From Cyanoderma ruficeps (lineage: Eukaryota; Chordata; Aves; Passeriformes; Timaliidae), in NCBI GenBank assembly GCA_008694505.1, contig VZDJ01000052.1:8833496-8897495 (forward strand): DNA of 64,000 nucleotides, in the 5' to 3' direction. Below the pieces are notes generated by a model. That model was not told the origin of the DNA, did no database searches, and saw only the letters and a program-made list of their open reading frames with translations. The translations under genes and the position numbers were made by a program. Numbering within the stretch: position 1 is the stretch's first letter; each line of letters starts with the position of its first letter. Of the stretch, positions 36,332 to 49,232 are shown piece after piece.

Positions 36332-37649
36332 TTGCCACATGAGATGGCAAATTTCAGTGATGCTCTCTAGGACATCCACGTTGCAGATCTGTTTGTGGCA
36401 CACAGCCACACTACAGCTTGGCCAGCTCGTAAATTAGAAATAATGGTTTTACTCTTACTGGTGGCACCCTCCCACCCTGTGATAGATGTGTCTTTGCACT
36501 AGGAAGAAGAAACAGCTACAAATGAACAGCTCAAAAGTAAATTCTTAATAAGGAGTTGGAAAATTGTTTTAGCTTTTTAAATATAGTCTGTGTAGTAAAG
36601 AAAATAGCCTCTGACTGAGGTGAACAGCTGAGGAAGCTACATAAGCAAAGTGACAAAGCTCAGGGGCTGAATGAATGAGAGGGTACCACATGGCACTTAC
36701 ATATCTGACGGCCAAAACTGCCCAAATCAGACAAGTCCTCACATTCTGAGCCCTGAGCTACTCTGTGTTTGCTGTCGTAGGATTAAAAAAATAAATAAAT
36801 AAATTGTGAAAGTGAAAATACAGAGCGGGGAAAGCAACTTCAGTTCATCCTCTCGATTTGTTAATTCTCAGTCTGGTGCCGCTCAGCCTTGGCAGATGGT
36901 GCAAAGCAGGATGCATCGCAAGCAGGAACTCACTCACTGGGGATCAATTGTGCAAAGGCACACCTGACTTTAAAAATATCCCAACCCGCTAAGTGCTTGG
37001 AGCCGTTTTAAACTCCACCCCGAGGCACGGAAAGAGGTGTTTGATTGTGTTGTAGTGAAACTCATCACCCCTCCCACGGCCTGTCTGCAGCTAATCACTG
37101 CACACTCTGATTTTTCATGGCACGGTGCAGGAAACCTGCTGGAGGTTCTGTCTGAAAGGAAGCGTTTCAGCACTTGTGGAAACTATTTTCTCAGACAAGA
37201 CCACGTGCTAAATTCAGCTCACGGATATTTTCCGGCTCCCTGAAGTGCCTTTCCTTCTGGCCAGTTCACCACTGATCAAAGTTTCTCCTCTGCTCAGATA
37301 TCCCAAACTGTCCCACAGGCAGCAGGAAGAAGGGATGAGCTGAAGTTCAAACCTGTCTCCACAAATTCTCCCTCTGGAGGGAGGGAAAGTGTCAATCTGG
37401 GCTGGACCTGCCAGACAAACCAGAGCTACAACGACCCGTGGGGTTAGAGCTGGCTCTGGGGAACAGCTTGATCTTTTCCAAGAATTTTTTGCCAATATTG
37501 CCAGCAGGAGGAATGAGAAGCAAATACAGCAGGACATTTCAGTAGAGAGAAGGACAGTGATGGCAGCCTGGAAGGCTGTTGGTCCCTCTTTTACATTTCC
37601 TAAACAAAATATTACTGATTTATATCAAAATATATGTTGTTTTTAATAG

Positions 37650-37766
37650 TACAGGCGAGACTTTCTCTCCAAAACACTGGAAGGAAAGGACATGAAAATA
37701 CAAACAATTACCTTAACTTCATATTGTAAAATAGAAATCTGTGAAAAACTGCATCCAGGCAGGAAG
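37650..37766 (+). other. Candidate phase-0 exon, 117 nt (39 codons), weak
   Basis: The acceptor TGTTGTTTTTAATAG ends at 37649 and the donor AAG|GTAAGT starts at 37767, the best donor I noticed in the window. The interval is exactly 39 codons and open in one frame. An in-frame TAG is formed by the acceptor itself. The peptide is basic and of no family I recognise. A random stretch this long stays open fairly often. Confidence 0.18.
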
Positions 37767-37974
37767 GTAAGTCTGTTATGGGATTGTTCACAAGAAAATT
37801 TGCCTGTTACGAGAGACAATCCTCAAGCAGAACAAAATCAGCAAATAATTCAGTGGAAATGAGGACTGAGACAGGTGAATTCAAAGGCTGGTCTGAATTT
37901 CAGCATCCCTCAGCCAGGCCAGGAAAATGCTGGGAAGAAAAACTTCCAGCATAACTGACACTAATATAATTCTT

Positions 37975-38000
37975 ATTCTTTCTTTCTTTCTTTCTTTCTT
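37975..38000. repeat. (TTCT)n microsatellite
   Basis: About six TTCT units. Confidence 0.95.
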
Positions 38001-40403
38001 AGACTAGTCAATTCATTTGAGGACAGTCACAGTCATGGAGAAAAGCAAAGGTAGAGAGAAGCTATATTAATGGAGGGAAAAATTTCCTGGGGATTTCCCA
38101 TCATGTATCCCCTCACAAAGAATTATTATTTTTTATTAAGGTTCTTAGTAAAAAATGAAAATGTGAGGATGAAATCAAGCAATTATACAAAATAAGTAAA
38201 TGCATGCAGCGTNTTCTTCTCTCACAGTGAGAAGACCTCACCACACAGTGTCAGCAGGCCTGTGACAACCTCTGGCTTCTTCCAGGAGTATTTGATTTTC
38301 TGACTTCCAAGAAAAAAAAACCCTAATCCTGCATCTCTAGCTGAGACTGCTCATGAGAGGAGACACTGCAGATTTTGGGTTGTTTTGCCCCACACGTGAA
38401 ATGCAACCAGGCAGGACAGCGAGGAAGCAGCAGCCACTGTAAAATCTCTTTTCCTGGTGTTCATCATCTCCAAGGCTTCACCTGATGGCCACTGGATAGA
38501 GGATGAGGAGTTAGCAAGCAGACTACAAACTACAAACTCTGTCTGCAACATTCTTTTGTCACTGCAGCCATAGATATTCAAACATAAATAGGTGATATAA
38601 ATGCAAGGAAATGTCAGGGACAATGTGTTGAAATCATCTGGAAAAACCCCAGAGCTGCTGCGGCTGATTTTGGCATTAAAAAACCCCCAAAACAAACACT
38701 TCTCAAAGGACCTGAGCTATCTGCTGCAAATTAAATGTGAGAGACAAGGGAGAAAGGACCAGGAAGAAATTAGGACAGACAATAACCAACTCCTTCCAAA
38801 GGCCAAGAAACAAAACCCAACAAATATGTGAGAAAGATTTACAGGACTAATTTAAAAATTGAAATATTTGAAAATCTAACTAAAGTATACACAAATCAAG
38901 ACATCATGCTGAAAATGCCTTCATTTCATGTTTCAGCACAGTTAATTTCCTGCCTTTCAAAGGAAGGAGTCTGTCTGAGCAAATGAGTGGCTCTGGGAGC
39001 AGAGACATGAAAGGAGCCTTTACATGCATTCCCTGATGTCCAATAAAGGAGGAATCTGTTCTCCAGTCTCCAGTAGGAATATTAGTAGGATTTCACCTTT
39101 CCATCTCTTTCTATCAGGTATGTAGGGCCCTGTTATTTCTTCACCTGCTGCTCCAGAATCAAATTTCACTGAGGTGGGTCAAGTATCAAAGTTCTTGGGT
39201 CTTTCCTACCTAGGAAAAAACTTTGCAAGGTTTCCATAAAAACCTTTGGGAGGGCTGAAACTATCGGCCTTATAAAAATTATCATTAAAATGACAAGTGG
39301 CGTTGTAATAACTCTCACCTTCTTTTCAGTGACTTACTGCCAGTCTTTCAACCCAGACACTTTTGAGAGCTTGTTTGACTGTACAAATAACCAGTGGTCA
39401 CACCAGGAAGAAACCCCAATGCATTCAAAAAAAAAAAGTTATTTGTACATTTTTTAGAAATCAAACAGACAGCAGGTATGCGCTCCCAAACTCAGGATAT
39501 TAATAGTGCTGGGTAAAACATCGCGCAGCAGAGAGTGTGCTGCTGCCAAAAACAACCAAGAGGAAAGCCAAGACATCAATTAAACCGCTGGTTTCTCCTG
39601 GTGGGATTGTTCTGATTCAAAGCAATCCTGTCAGAATGCATCCACTGTCACAACCAAGGCAAAGCAAACGGAGAAACACGGCTCCAAGTCAGGCTCCCCA
39701 TTCAGTTTGCTGCTTCAAGCATCCTTGGAGCACTTGGAAATAGCTGGAGCCCAAGGAGAAAGCTGAAGTCCAAGTAAGCAAGTGTAGAGTTTATCTATTG
39801 CAGGGGGGAAAAAATTACCTATTTTGCTGATTTCCTTCAAGTATGAAAGCAGGTTTGACTTTGCATTGTTATTGGCAAATGACCTTTAAAAATAAAACAC
39901 AAGTGACTTTTCCAAGTCATTTGCAGTGTCTATAAAGTGGAAAGATTTGAGATGAATGGCTGCTAACAGGAGATTGGTTTGGGCACTAAGTAAACGTAAG
40001 TGGATGGGAAAAAAAAAAACTCCCAGCAGAATGAAAAGAAAAATGGATTATCAGGGAGCCTGACAGGAATAAGGCAATGCCAAGAAAACAAATGAAATGT
40101 AATAATGAAATCAAATTTTGTCTGCGATATTTCAGCCTGCACCGAAACAAGGTTTGTTGTGCTTGGCAGTGGACTGCCAGAGAGGGGAAGTGGAGCAGCT
40201 TCTCTTCCCTCTGCTCTGGCCTCCATGGCAGCACCAGGAGCAGGGTGTAGTTCCTAGAAGAGTCTTATCTTCCAGCCAAAGACAAACACTGGGGGTCTTC
40301 AAACTTGGTCGGATTTCATTCCAGACTTGATCAGAGTTCATTCCAAGTGCTCCCCTGTTCCCTCAGCAGCATCGACCTTGCAGGAGGCTGCTCTTGGCCG
40401 TGA

Positions 40404-40600
40404 GGGATGGGATGGTTGGGATGGTTGGCCATGGAGTGGTTGGGATGGTTGGCCATGGGATGGTTGGGATGGTTGGCCATGGGATGGTTGGGATGGTTGG
40501 CCATGGAGTGGTTGGGATGGTTGGCCATGGGGTGGTTGGGATGGTTGGCCATGGGATGGTTGGCCATGGAGTGGTTGGGGTGGTTGGCCATGGGATGGTG
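40404..40600. repeat. Minisatellite, 24-bp unit, eight units
   Basis: Units of the form GGGATGGTTGGCCATGG followed by a seven-base variable end (AGTGGTT, GATGGTT or GGTGGTT). One unit is shortened to 15 bp. The period is a multiple of three and the unit has no stop in most frames, so three plus-strand and two minus-strand frames run open through the array. One reads as a tryptophan-rich WDGWPWSG octapeptide repeat. No promoter, start context or homologue supports translation. Confidence 0.95.
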
Positions 40601-40834
40601 GCTCAGCTGGCACATGCGTCCTTGGTGGACCCAAAAATCTCCATCCACCAGCAGCAAAGCAGAAGAGTTACTCTCTGAGCACCGCAAGGGTCAGCACATG
40701 AAAAAGATCCTGCCATTTCAAAAATCCAGGCACTGCCATGATGGGGAAAAGCCAACCCCAAACCAGATGGCTTCAACTGGTTTGAGTCCATTTTTGGCCT
40801 GGAGACACAAAAGGGCCACAAGTTAGACCACAAC

Positions 40835-41405
40835 TGTGGGGGCTTTTATCTTCCTTTCTTCTGTTAGAGCTGGGATTAAATGCTTGGGAGAGGCAGTTTT
40901 TGTGTTCAGACTCAGATGTTTATTAATTCTTATCTCTGTTACAGTCTCACAAACTGTTCTAGCTAACAAAGTGGAAAATGGCTCTGTCTCTATCTCTCTA
41001 CAAGGCCTTTTAAGCGCAAATTCTCCAATTATGAAATGACATCTAAATTATTTTTACTTTTAACCCAAGAACCAAACACCCATGGCCCACAATGTGGATT
41101 TTTCTATCCAATTACAAAACACCACCCAGAGCCATGGAGAAGAAGGTGAAAAAGAAGGACTCAGCCTCTGCCCTAAAACCTCCATCTTGCTTTATATCTA
41201 TTACTATATTCTAAACCCTTAAACTCTAAGTTTTGCACCCTGTGATATCACACACTTCTATTCAAACTCCACACCCACAATCCCAGGGCTGTCACTCAAT
41301 TTTGGGAGCCTTTTCCACAGCCTCAGGTCCAATGCAGTGTTTGCCTGGGGGTCAGTGCCTGTGAGCACAGACAGTCTGGAATTCCCAGTGCCCGGGGCTC
41401 CAACA
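40835..41405 (-). mobile_element. Family-A LTR, copy A4 (full length)
   Basis: A 571-bp minus-strand copy from TGTGGGGGCTTTTATC on the left to GGGGCTCCAACA on the right. It matches A1, A5, A6 and A7 along its length. No tRNA-like tail follows its 3' end (left side), unlike A1, A5 and A6, so it looks like an ordinary solo LTR, though no clear target-site duplication is seen. Confidence 0.92.
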
Positions 41406-44400
41406 CCCACCAGCCTGCAAGGACTTCCCAGAGTGGAGCACCCAGGAAAGTCTGGCCTTACAAGGAGCTGTGCCACAGCTTTTCCTGGACAAGAGGCAGA
41501 CCAGCAGCAGAGACAGCTGAGAGCAGCCACAGGGCACGGGCTGCAGATAAGGGACATATTTTAAGTGCTGCACTGAAAATACATGACCTTGCTATTGCCA
41601 GGAAGGAAAGGCCTGATCCCACCCTCCCCTCAGAGTCAATTGAACGATCTCAGACCTTGCAGGATCATCAAAATGAAAAAAGGCAAAAAGGTTTAGCTGT
41701 ATCCTTTCCTCTGCCACTTTAAGCACAAGGATGCTGTGACAAGACACCCACTCTCAGAGGTTTTTAATCCTCCTATTTATTCTATCTATGATTGCTTATA
41801 TAATTATGTATAATATATATAGTTGTCTAATCCTTAGAGGGCATGGCAAGTCTCTCGAACACAGGCAGAGCAGTCACACTGTCTTTCAGGGAGCATTTTT
41901 TTTCCCCTCGTGAAGAACAATCTATTGCCTCAACAAAAGAAATGTAGAAATCTGCATATCTCTAAATTTGTTCAAAGGAATGTTTTCATTTTTTTTTTCC
42001 TCTTTTCAAAATTCAGACTTGAAATGTGAGCAGTGAGGCATTTGTCTTGCCTAAGTCAAGCTGTCATATTTTATAATTATTTGTTGTGTATTTATAAGGC
42101 AAACTGTTAGAGATCTTTCAGTTAATACTGTGTTTATCAGCAGATCTGAGTGAGAACACTGAGACGTGCCTTTCTTTCCTCTGTTGAGGTGAGATGGACT
42201 GAGAGCTTCTGCTAAAGGTCCCAGAGCAGTGATTCAGGCTGGCAAGAGATTTTTCACCCCTCTCAGCGCTCTGGATCATGCAAGGCTCATGAGCTCCTTG
42301 ATTCTTACCAAGAATTAAGACTGTGGGGTTGTGGCAGTGGCTGGCACTGACAGACAATTCAGCTGCCCACAGCACAAATGAGATTTGGCTTTGCAGTTTG
42401 GAAGAGCTCAGCTGAGGCATCAGTTGTTCTCCAGTGGTGCTGAGGATAGATAATGCTCTCCTCATCCCTTGTACAGGGAGGGCTCTCGCACCACCCTTTC
42501 ACCAGAATTATGTGGTTTTGACCTAATGTGTTACAATTAGGCACTAATAACACCTCAGGGACTAACACAGTTAGTTAGGCTCATTTAACCTCTATATTAT
42601 ATTATATTACATTATTATAGCCGTACTCTTCCCTTTCTTCCCTAAAGGCACTCTGTAAGACAACCAAGTGCACTTGCTTTATTTACAAAACAAAACTGAA
42701 AAGGTTCATGTGTCAAACATGATCCTGCTCAGGGAAAGGAGGATGTTTTTGTTTGTCTTGGCAATGAAACAAGACTAATGGTTTTGTGCATGCTGGACCC
42801 CACAAGCAAAAGCCAAGAAGCCGAAGACGCTTCAGGAACATCAAGAAAAGCTGGAGATTACCAAAGGTCAGCAGATATTTGCAATGGTTCCAGGAAAGAG
42901 GGAGGGTTCTGACATTATTCAGTAAAATGGAATCTAACCTGAATTTTTTCCTCATTTTGGCACAAAACCTACCTGGTTTGCAGCTGGTTTAGTGAAGACA
43001 GGCGGGAAAAGCTGTGATTTGAAAAAGGACTTTGTTTATCCTCGGGCAGGAATTTCCATACATCCCTGGCTATTAGATTTCACTCTGCAGTGGGAAACAA
43101 AGCTCAGTGTGTCTTCTGAAGCCCATGGTGATGGGCACCAGAAATGGAACTGCTCATGGTTTAGCTTTGCTGGTTTTTTTTCTTGCTCCATCATGTACCT
43201 TAACTCAGGATTTAATGTTTTGCCTCACTCCAAGACACAGCATTGATCAACATCTCCTACTGGCATGAAGCTCTCTGCAGATCTTGGACATGACCGCTAG
43301 AGAATTTCATGCATATTTTGCAACAGTTTGAAAAATTAATTTAAAATCAAAATCAATAAAGGCTCTGGGGTTTGGGTGTGAACCACATGAAGCACCTGGA
43401 CACCCAGTGGATGAGTTGGGGTATGAACAGACATTAGACGAGGTTATGAGTGCCTTGCACAGAGGAAAAGTCTTTAGACAAAAAAAATCACATCAGTTAC
43501 AACACAGTGCAAGGCAAGGGATTTGCCATCCAACCCTTTAAAAGAGGCAGGCAGGTTTTATGCAGTTAGTATTAAATATCACTGTGACCGTGACACTCTA
43601 AATCACAGCAGTACTCGTGTAAGTCCCCAACTAAATTTTGGTTAACTAAGAAAAGCAATATCCTCTAATCCTCCAGAGAACCTGTATTTGGCTGATCTGA
43701 TAAAGAAAGGCAAGTTTTCTAACACCTGCTGGGAGTCACTCGCAAGTGAAACTTGCATTTCAGGGAAACTGAGAGGAAGGTAAAAAAGTGGCAACATTCT
43801 TGCAAAAATTTTAAGGTTTTTTTTCTGCAGCAGAGGCAGTAAGCGAAAATGGTAGTTTAGGTTCTGATTCCCGATCAAAGGATTATGGAATTTAAACTGT
43901 TACATCAAATCTCCCGCAGAGAGAGAGAGGAAGGGGATAAAGACACAAGTAATCGCTGGGGATTGCACACGCTCCTCCTCCCCTTTGCCTCGATTCCTTA
44001 CATCCACCATGTTCAAGAGATTACACTGTCCATGCATCTTTCAATCCTCCACTAATAAACATTAACTCACTAATCAATCCCAGCCAGCAGCTGATGTCTC
44101 CAGGATTTTATGTCCCTGCAGCCTTTGTGAAAAGCGGCATCTGGCTGGAGGAATGCAGCCCAGAAATTGTTCTTGCTCTCTGCCACAGCCGTGCTTTGGC
44201 AGCAGCTGGCAACCTGTCAGCCGGCTGCCTAACGAGCATGGATGTCACTTGTCACTACCTACAGGAATCATCAATGACAGGGCAGAAACTGCCCGGAAAG
44301 GAAACAGGACAGGAACCAGATTCATGTAGGAAACGGGGTTTAATTAGTTCTTCTGCTCGTTGAGCACCTTGTTTTACAGGACGTTGACGTGCTTGTGGGG

Positions 44401-46633
44401 TGTCCTGTCTCCTGAGCAGTCAGGGGAAAAGGGACAAGAGAATTGACAAGAGACAGGGAGTGCAAATGTGAAGTTGTGATGCCCAGCTCTGCTGACCAGT
44501 TCCTGAAGGATGGGTGATGGCCCATTGATGAGGAAATAAGGAAAGAGCTAACACCTATTTGTTTTTCCAAGCACTGGTTTCCCTTGAAAGAATGAAAGTA
44601 CATAATTTAAACAAGGGCTGTACAGAGGACAAGTTTTATTTGCTTATTTTTGTGGGTTTGTGGGGTTTTTTTCCTTGAGTGATATGTTTAGGATGCGACT
44701 TTTTAATACCTTATTTATTGTAATGAGAGCCCAGGTGACCAGACATTTTCATGGGCAGGAATTTTGATGCTTGCCTGGAAGGAACAGATTGGAGGAGTCT
44801 CACAGCAGCATAATTGCCTTTACAGGGCAGGCATTTCACAGTTCATTTGCCCATCGTCTCAGTGGCAAAACTGGGGGAAAATAGAGTGATAAGCAATCAA
44901 CCTGTAAATGTGCCAGCCCTGGGTCAAAACGGGGGATAGAGCAAATTCATGGGAGGGATTCAAGAACATGTGAAATACCCAGCAGTGGTTTGTTTGTTTT
45001 GTTTTTTTTTTTCTGTGCAAGCAGAGACCATATCAAAAATACTTTTGACTCAATGAAATGCTTTTTAACAAAAGCTTTGGTGTGAGTGATCAGAAAAACC
45101 AGCTGTGTTTAGTTATGGTCCAACATCCACCATCTGATTTAGAAGGATGCTGTGTGCCTCATGTCCCTTCTGTCTTTAAAGGACCCTCAGTCAGGGTTTT
45201 CCTCCCATGTGATCCCAGGCTGTACCTCAGGAAGAAAAGGGACAAAGTTACTCCTCAGCCTGTGAATCAGCTGTGCCTTGACCCTGGTTCAAACTCTTGC
45301 ATTTGGATCATTAAATAGTTTCCCCCTTGACAGGCTGATTTTTGGGGTAGCAGGGAACGTGTGTCACTGTATCATAGCACAGGACAGGAATTCTTTAGGT
45401 GAGGATCTCTTTATAAAGTTCAGGGGGCCGTCAGAGTGAGCAGGCACCAGTCACAACACCACTATTTATCCTACACAGCATCAAACAAACAAACAAACAA
45501 ATAAACAAAAAAAGTGTTGATTGTTTGGCTTTTCTTTTTCTCTTCTGTGGGAATCCACACATTGGGAGGGGTTTGCATACATTATCTGTTTCTTATTAAA
45601 TTATATCTTACTTAAAGATCTTACTATCTGACTTTAATACTTGAAGAATTATATCTTTAAGTAATTGAAAATAACTTCTCTTGCTTCATTTGCCTACTGT
45701 TCTGTGGTTTGGGTTTTTTTTCCCCTGTATGTGCCAGAATATTCATTTTGCCCGTGGTAAGAACATTCATTTGCCCACATTGGCCCCTCTTGGGAAGAAA
45801 GGTACATCTACTGTCACACAAAGAAGCTTTTTGACCTTTGCCCATGCAAGTCCAGCAAGCAATTAATGGTTTAATAATCCACGGTGGCCCACAGTCCTTG
45901 CTGAGGAACAAACACTACTGCCCTGACAACCAGGTAGGGCTGATGCTCAGAATCATTACAAGGCAAACAGAGCAGAATTAAATTCCTGAGGGGCTGAGGG
46001 AAGGCTCCAGTCAGGAGCATGATCCCATGCAATCCTGGCTGTGTGACAGAAGCCAGAGCAGGCTCTGACAGGCAGGGCACAGCAAGGATGCCCAAAGCAG
46101 GGCAGCCAGGCAACCTCTGCACAGCACAGTCACCTGGGTGCCTCGCCCACCCGTGGGTGCACCACTGCTTGGAGCCTTTGGGATGGAAATGCAAATGCCA
46201 GCCACCTGTCAGCAGCTCCTTCAGTGAGGCAGGGCAAGGGGGGGTTCCTTAAAGCAGAATTTTTAACCTTAAAAAAACCCAAACTCACCGACAGCCTAAT
46301 AGTGCACTAGGATTGAAATAGATGGTGATCTCAAAACACACAGGGAAGATTAATGAGTTGCACACAGCCTAGGGAGGAGGCAGGGAACCAGAGAGGAGGC
46401 AGAGGAGATGGATGCCAGAGGGATGGAGTGAGCAGAGCTCGCAGTGCAGTGCAGGTGGCTCAGGGGTTGATCCACAGGGAAGATGTGAAGGGAACTGGAC
46501 AGTCCCTGGCTTTGGCACAGGACAAAAACAAAACAAAACAAAACCAACCCAGAGAGCTGCAGGAGGAACCTGTAGCCTTGGTTCATGCCTGAGGCATTTT
46601 GGTTTTCTGAAATTCTTTTCCCAAGAAATTTTC
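41406..46633. other. Unique sequence, no gene recognised
   Basis: AT-leaning DNA without recognised mobile elements. It includes a TATTA-rich run near 42593-42620 and an (AAAC)n run near 45484-45510. The stretch 43980-44130 is rich in TAAT motifs. No exon or RNA gene was identified. Confidence 0.4.
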
Positions 46634-46853
46634 TGTAAACAAGAGACGTGTTTTTGTAGCTGTAACCTTGTTTTCATTCCTTTCCCTATGAGGGACTTCT
46701 CCTTGATGTCCCTCTGGCCTGACCAATGTGAGTGAAGAGGTTTGTCTTTGTGTCACCAATGGAATTGGTCTGTGTAGAATAGTATATAAGGGAGACACAG
46801 CCCAAAAATAAAAAAAGTAATTTTCAGCCTTCTGAAGTTCCAAGTCTGTGTCA
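46634..46853 (+). mobile_element. LTR-like promoter block, possible solo LTR of a fourth family
   Basis: CCAAT boxes at 46723-46727 and 46756-46760 are followed by TATATAAG at 46783-46790 and AATAAA near 46807. A TG start (TGTAAAC) and a CA end (CTGTGTCA) can be placed. Compact CCAAT-TATA-AATAAA order is typical of retroviral LTRs with a very short R region. There is only one copy here, so the element and its ends are uncertain. It could be an ordinary promoter-like sequence. Confidence 0.4.
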
Positions 46854-48630
46854 CTGTAGTGTAAAAGAGCATCAGGAACCTGCCAGGCAGAGACAAGGAG
46901 GTCCTGATGCATGGACAACTCCAATGTTTACATCCATCCCTGCCCCATGTGGACCCTCCTCAAATGTTTTATTACTCGTTACAATCTCTGCTATTTTGTC
47001 TTGCATAGACAACACAGAAGAGTCAGTAACAATCCTACATCGTGGCTGTTACTGGCCATAAGCTGTTTCAGTGTTGTTCTGTATTTTATCTCAAGGTTAT
47101 AAGTACGTGATAGTTTACAAAGGTGTTATCTCAGCTTTCTAAAACAATTAGTGCTGATATGTTGATTACATGATGTAAATTTGTTAATTTTAACATCTTT
47201 TTCTAATTATCCAGGAGACAAGTGCCACTTCAAGACCTTTCCTTTTTATTTTCTAGCTGCTCAAGCATTTCATAACTGCTACTGTTAAAAGCCTTGTTTA
47301 AAAAATGTGTTAAGGGACGTGACTCCAGTTTAGAGCCTGAGCCCTGGCCAGGCCCTGACTCTACCTGGACAGATGTTTTGCCAACAAGCCCAGATGTTTT
47401 CTGCGTCAAAACCAGATCCAAGTTGCCTTGACTTGGCAATTTGACCCTATAAATACGACAGTGATCTTTGGAGTGAGCCTGATCACCTCGCCCAGGAGAG
47501 GATGCCCAGCTAAAGCCCCAGCGTGCTGAAACTTTGCTGCATATTTCGGAGGAGCTGGCAGGGGGGTTTTGTGAGTTCTGATGCACATTTGAAGTCAGGG
47601 ATATCATCATGCACATTTAGTTATGGGTTTACATCCCTGCACTTGAAAATCTTCCCAGGCCTGCTAAGCACTCTGGCTGAGCTGGCAATGTTCGAGTTTG
47701 CAAACTGTGAGGGGAAACTGGAGCTGAAACCAAACCAAGCTGTATTTGGGAGCATTTTGGTTGGCTGTAATCATGGTCTGCAGGGACAGTTGGGACACCA
47801 GCCCTCGTAAGGGGCAGTGTGGAAACTCCTCTCACCCTGTTTCAGCTTTAATTCATCCCGTGACTTCCTTCTTGTTACTGGAGTCCACTCACTGCCAAGG
47901 GGGTTTGGATCCACCCCTTGTGTGAGTGAGCACAGTTACAGCATGAAAGCCATGCATGAAAAGCGTATTTATAATATCCGTGTTAAAAATCCAAAGTATC
48001 AGTAATATTTAGGTCAATAAAATTTGCCAGCGTAGCAGAGTGCCAACAAATTCCTCCGGTCCAAGGTGGCACTAGATGGGAGAACTGGCAGGAGGAAGAG
48101 AGGAAGCTTTTAGGAGGGCAAAATAAAACAATGGCAAAGGTCACCCCTACCACACTCAACGGTGCCGTGCTCAGGTTTCCTCTCTGCTCTCGCAGATTTT
48201 CCAAAGGTCAAAAGCTGCCTGATCACCACCAAAACCAAACACAGGGAGATGGAAATACAGTGTGTGCAAATAATAATATAGATAAGGCAACAGGACATAA
48301 TGAAGGCAATAAATCAAGGCAACAGGAAAAACGCTGTGAATTTCATATTAAAGAGCACTTCTCTCTGCATTGAAGGCCAGGCTTTGAGCTGGCTTGAGCA
48401 GGCAGTACCCTAACTGTGATTCATGCCAGCCCTGGCTTCAGGGGACCAGCCTTCACCGAGGGCTCAAACAAAGCTGCCCCAGGCAGAAAAGATGCAGAAA
48501 TGATGCCCATGGCACCCAGTCCCTCAGAGGAGTCACTGGAATCCAAAATTTCCTCTCAAAAAAGCCAAGCCTGGGGGCATCCAGCGTGAGTCTCCTACCT
48601 TGGCCCTCCCTTCTCACCTGGGGAGCAGGG
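46854..48630. other. Unique sequence, no feature recognised
   Basis: No shared repeat, exon or RNA gene was seen. Confidence 0.45.
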
Positions 48631-48665
48631 GAAGGTCGTGAGTTCCATCTTCACTTGGGGAACCA
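48631..48665 (+). repeat. tRNA-Met 3'-half-like tail next to LTR A5
   Basis: It reads in tRNA sense from GAAGGTCGTGAGTTC to GGGGAACCA. About 30 of 35 bases agree with elongator tRNA-Met as I remember it. It abuts the 3' end of the minus-strand LTR A5 with a 5-bp spacer. The tRNA 5' half is absent. Confidence 0.72.
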
Positions 48666-48670
48666 TTATA

Positions 48671-49232
48671 TGTTGCTTTTTATCTTCTTTTCTGTCAGAG
48701 TCAGGATTGAATGCTCAAGAGATGGATTTTGTGTTCAGACTAAGATGTTTATTAATTCTTATGTATAGTACAGTCTCATCAGGTGTGAGTTCTGGCTAAC
48801 AAACTAAAAAATGGCCCCTATCTCTTTCTTTACAAGGCCTTTTAAGGATAAACTGTCCAATTAAGAAATGACACCTCAATTATTTTTACTTTTAACCCAA
48901 TAACCAACCACCTGTGGCCCACAATGTGGATTTTTCTGTCCAATTACAAAATACCACCCAGAGCCATAGAGAAGAAGGTGAAAAAGAAGGACTCAGCCCA
49001 TGCCCTAAAACCTCCATCTTGCTTTATATCTATTACTATATTCTATACCCTTAAACTCTAAGTTTCCCACCCTGTGATCTCACACACTTCTATCTAAACT
49101 CCACACCCACAATCCCAGGGCTGTCACTCAATTTTGGGAGCCTTTTCCACGGCCTCAGGTCCAATGCAGTGTTTGCTTGGGGGTCAGTGTCTGTGAGCAC
49201 AGACAGTCTGGAATTCCCCAGGGTTCCAAGAG
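48671..49232 (-). mobile_element. Family-A LTR, copy A5 (full length)
   Basis: A 562-bp minus-strand copy. Its 3' end reads TGTTGC on the plus strand at 48671, confirming CAACA-type termini, and its 5' end is at GGGTTCCAAGA. It is similar to A4 and A2 throughout and is followed on its 3' side by a tRNA-Met-like tail. Confidence 0.92.

Larger units (their letters stand above)
36332..40403. other. Unique sequence with one weak exon candidate
   Basis: No mobile element was recognised over about 4 kb. It contains a (TTCT)n run (37975-38000), an ambiguous base (38213) and a 117-nt splice-flanked open segment at 37650. Confidence 0.4.
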
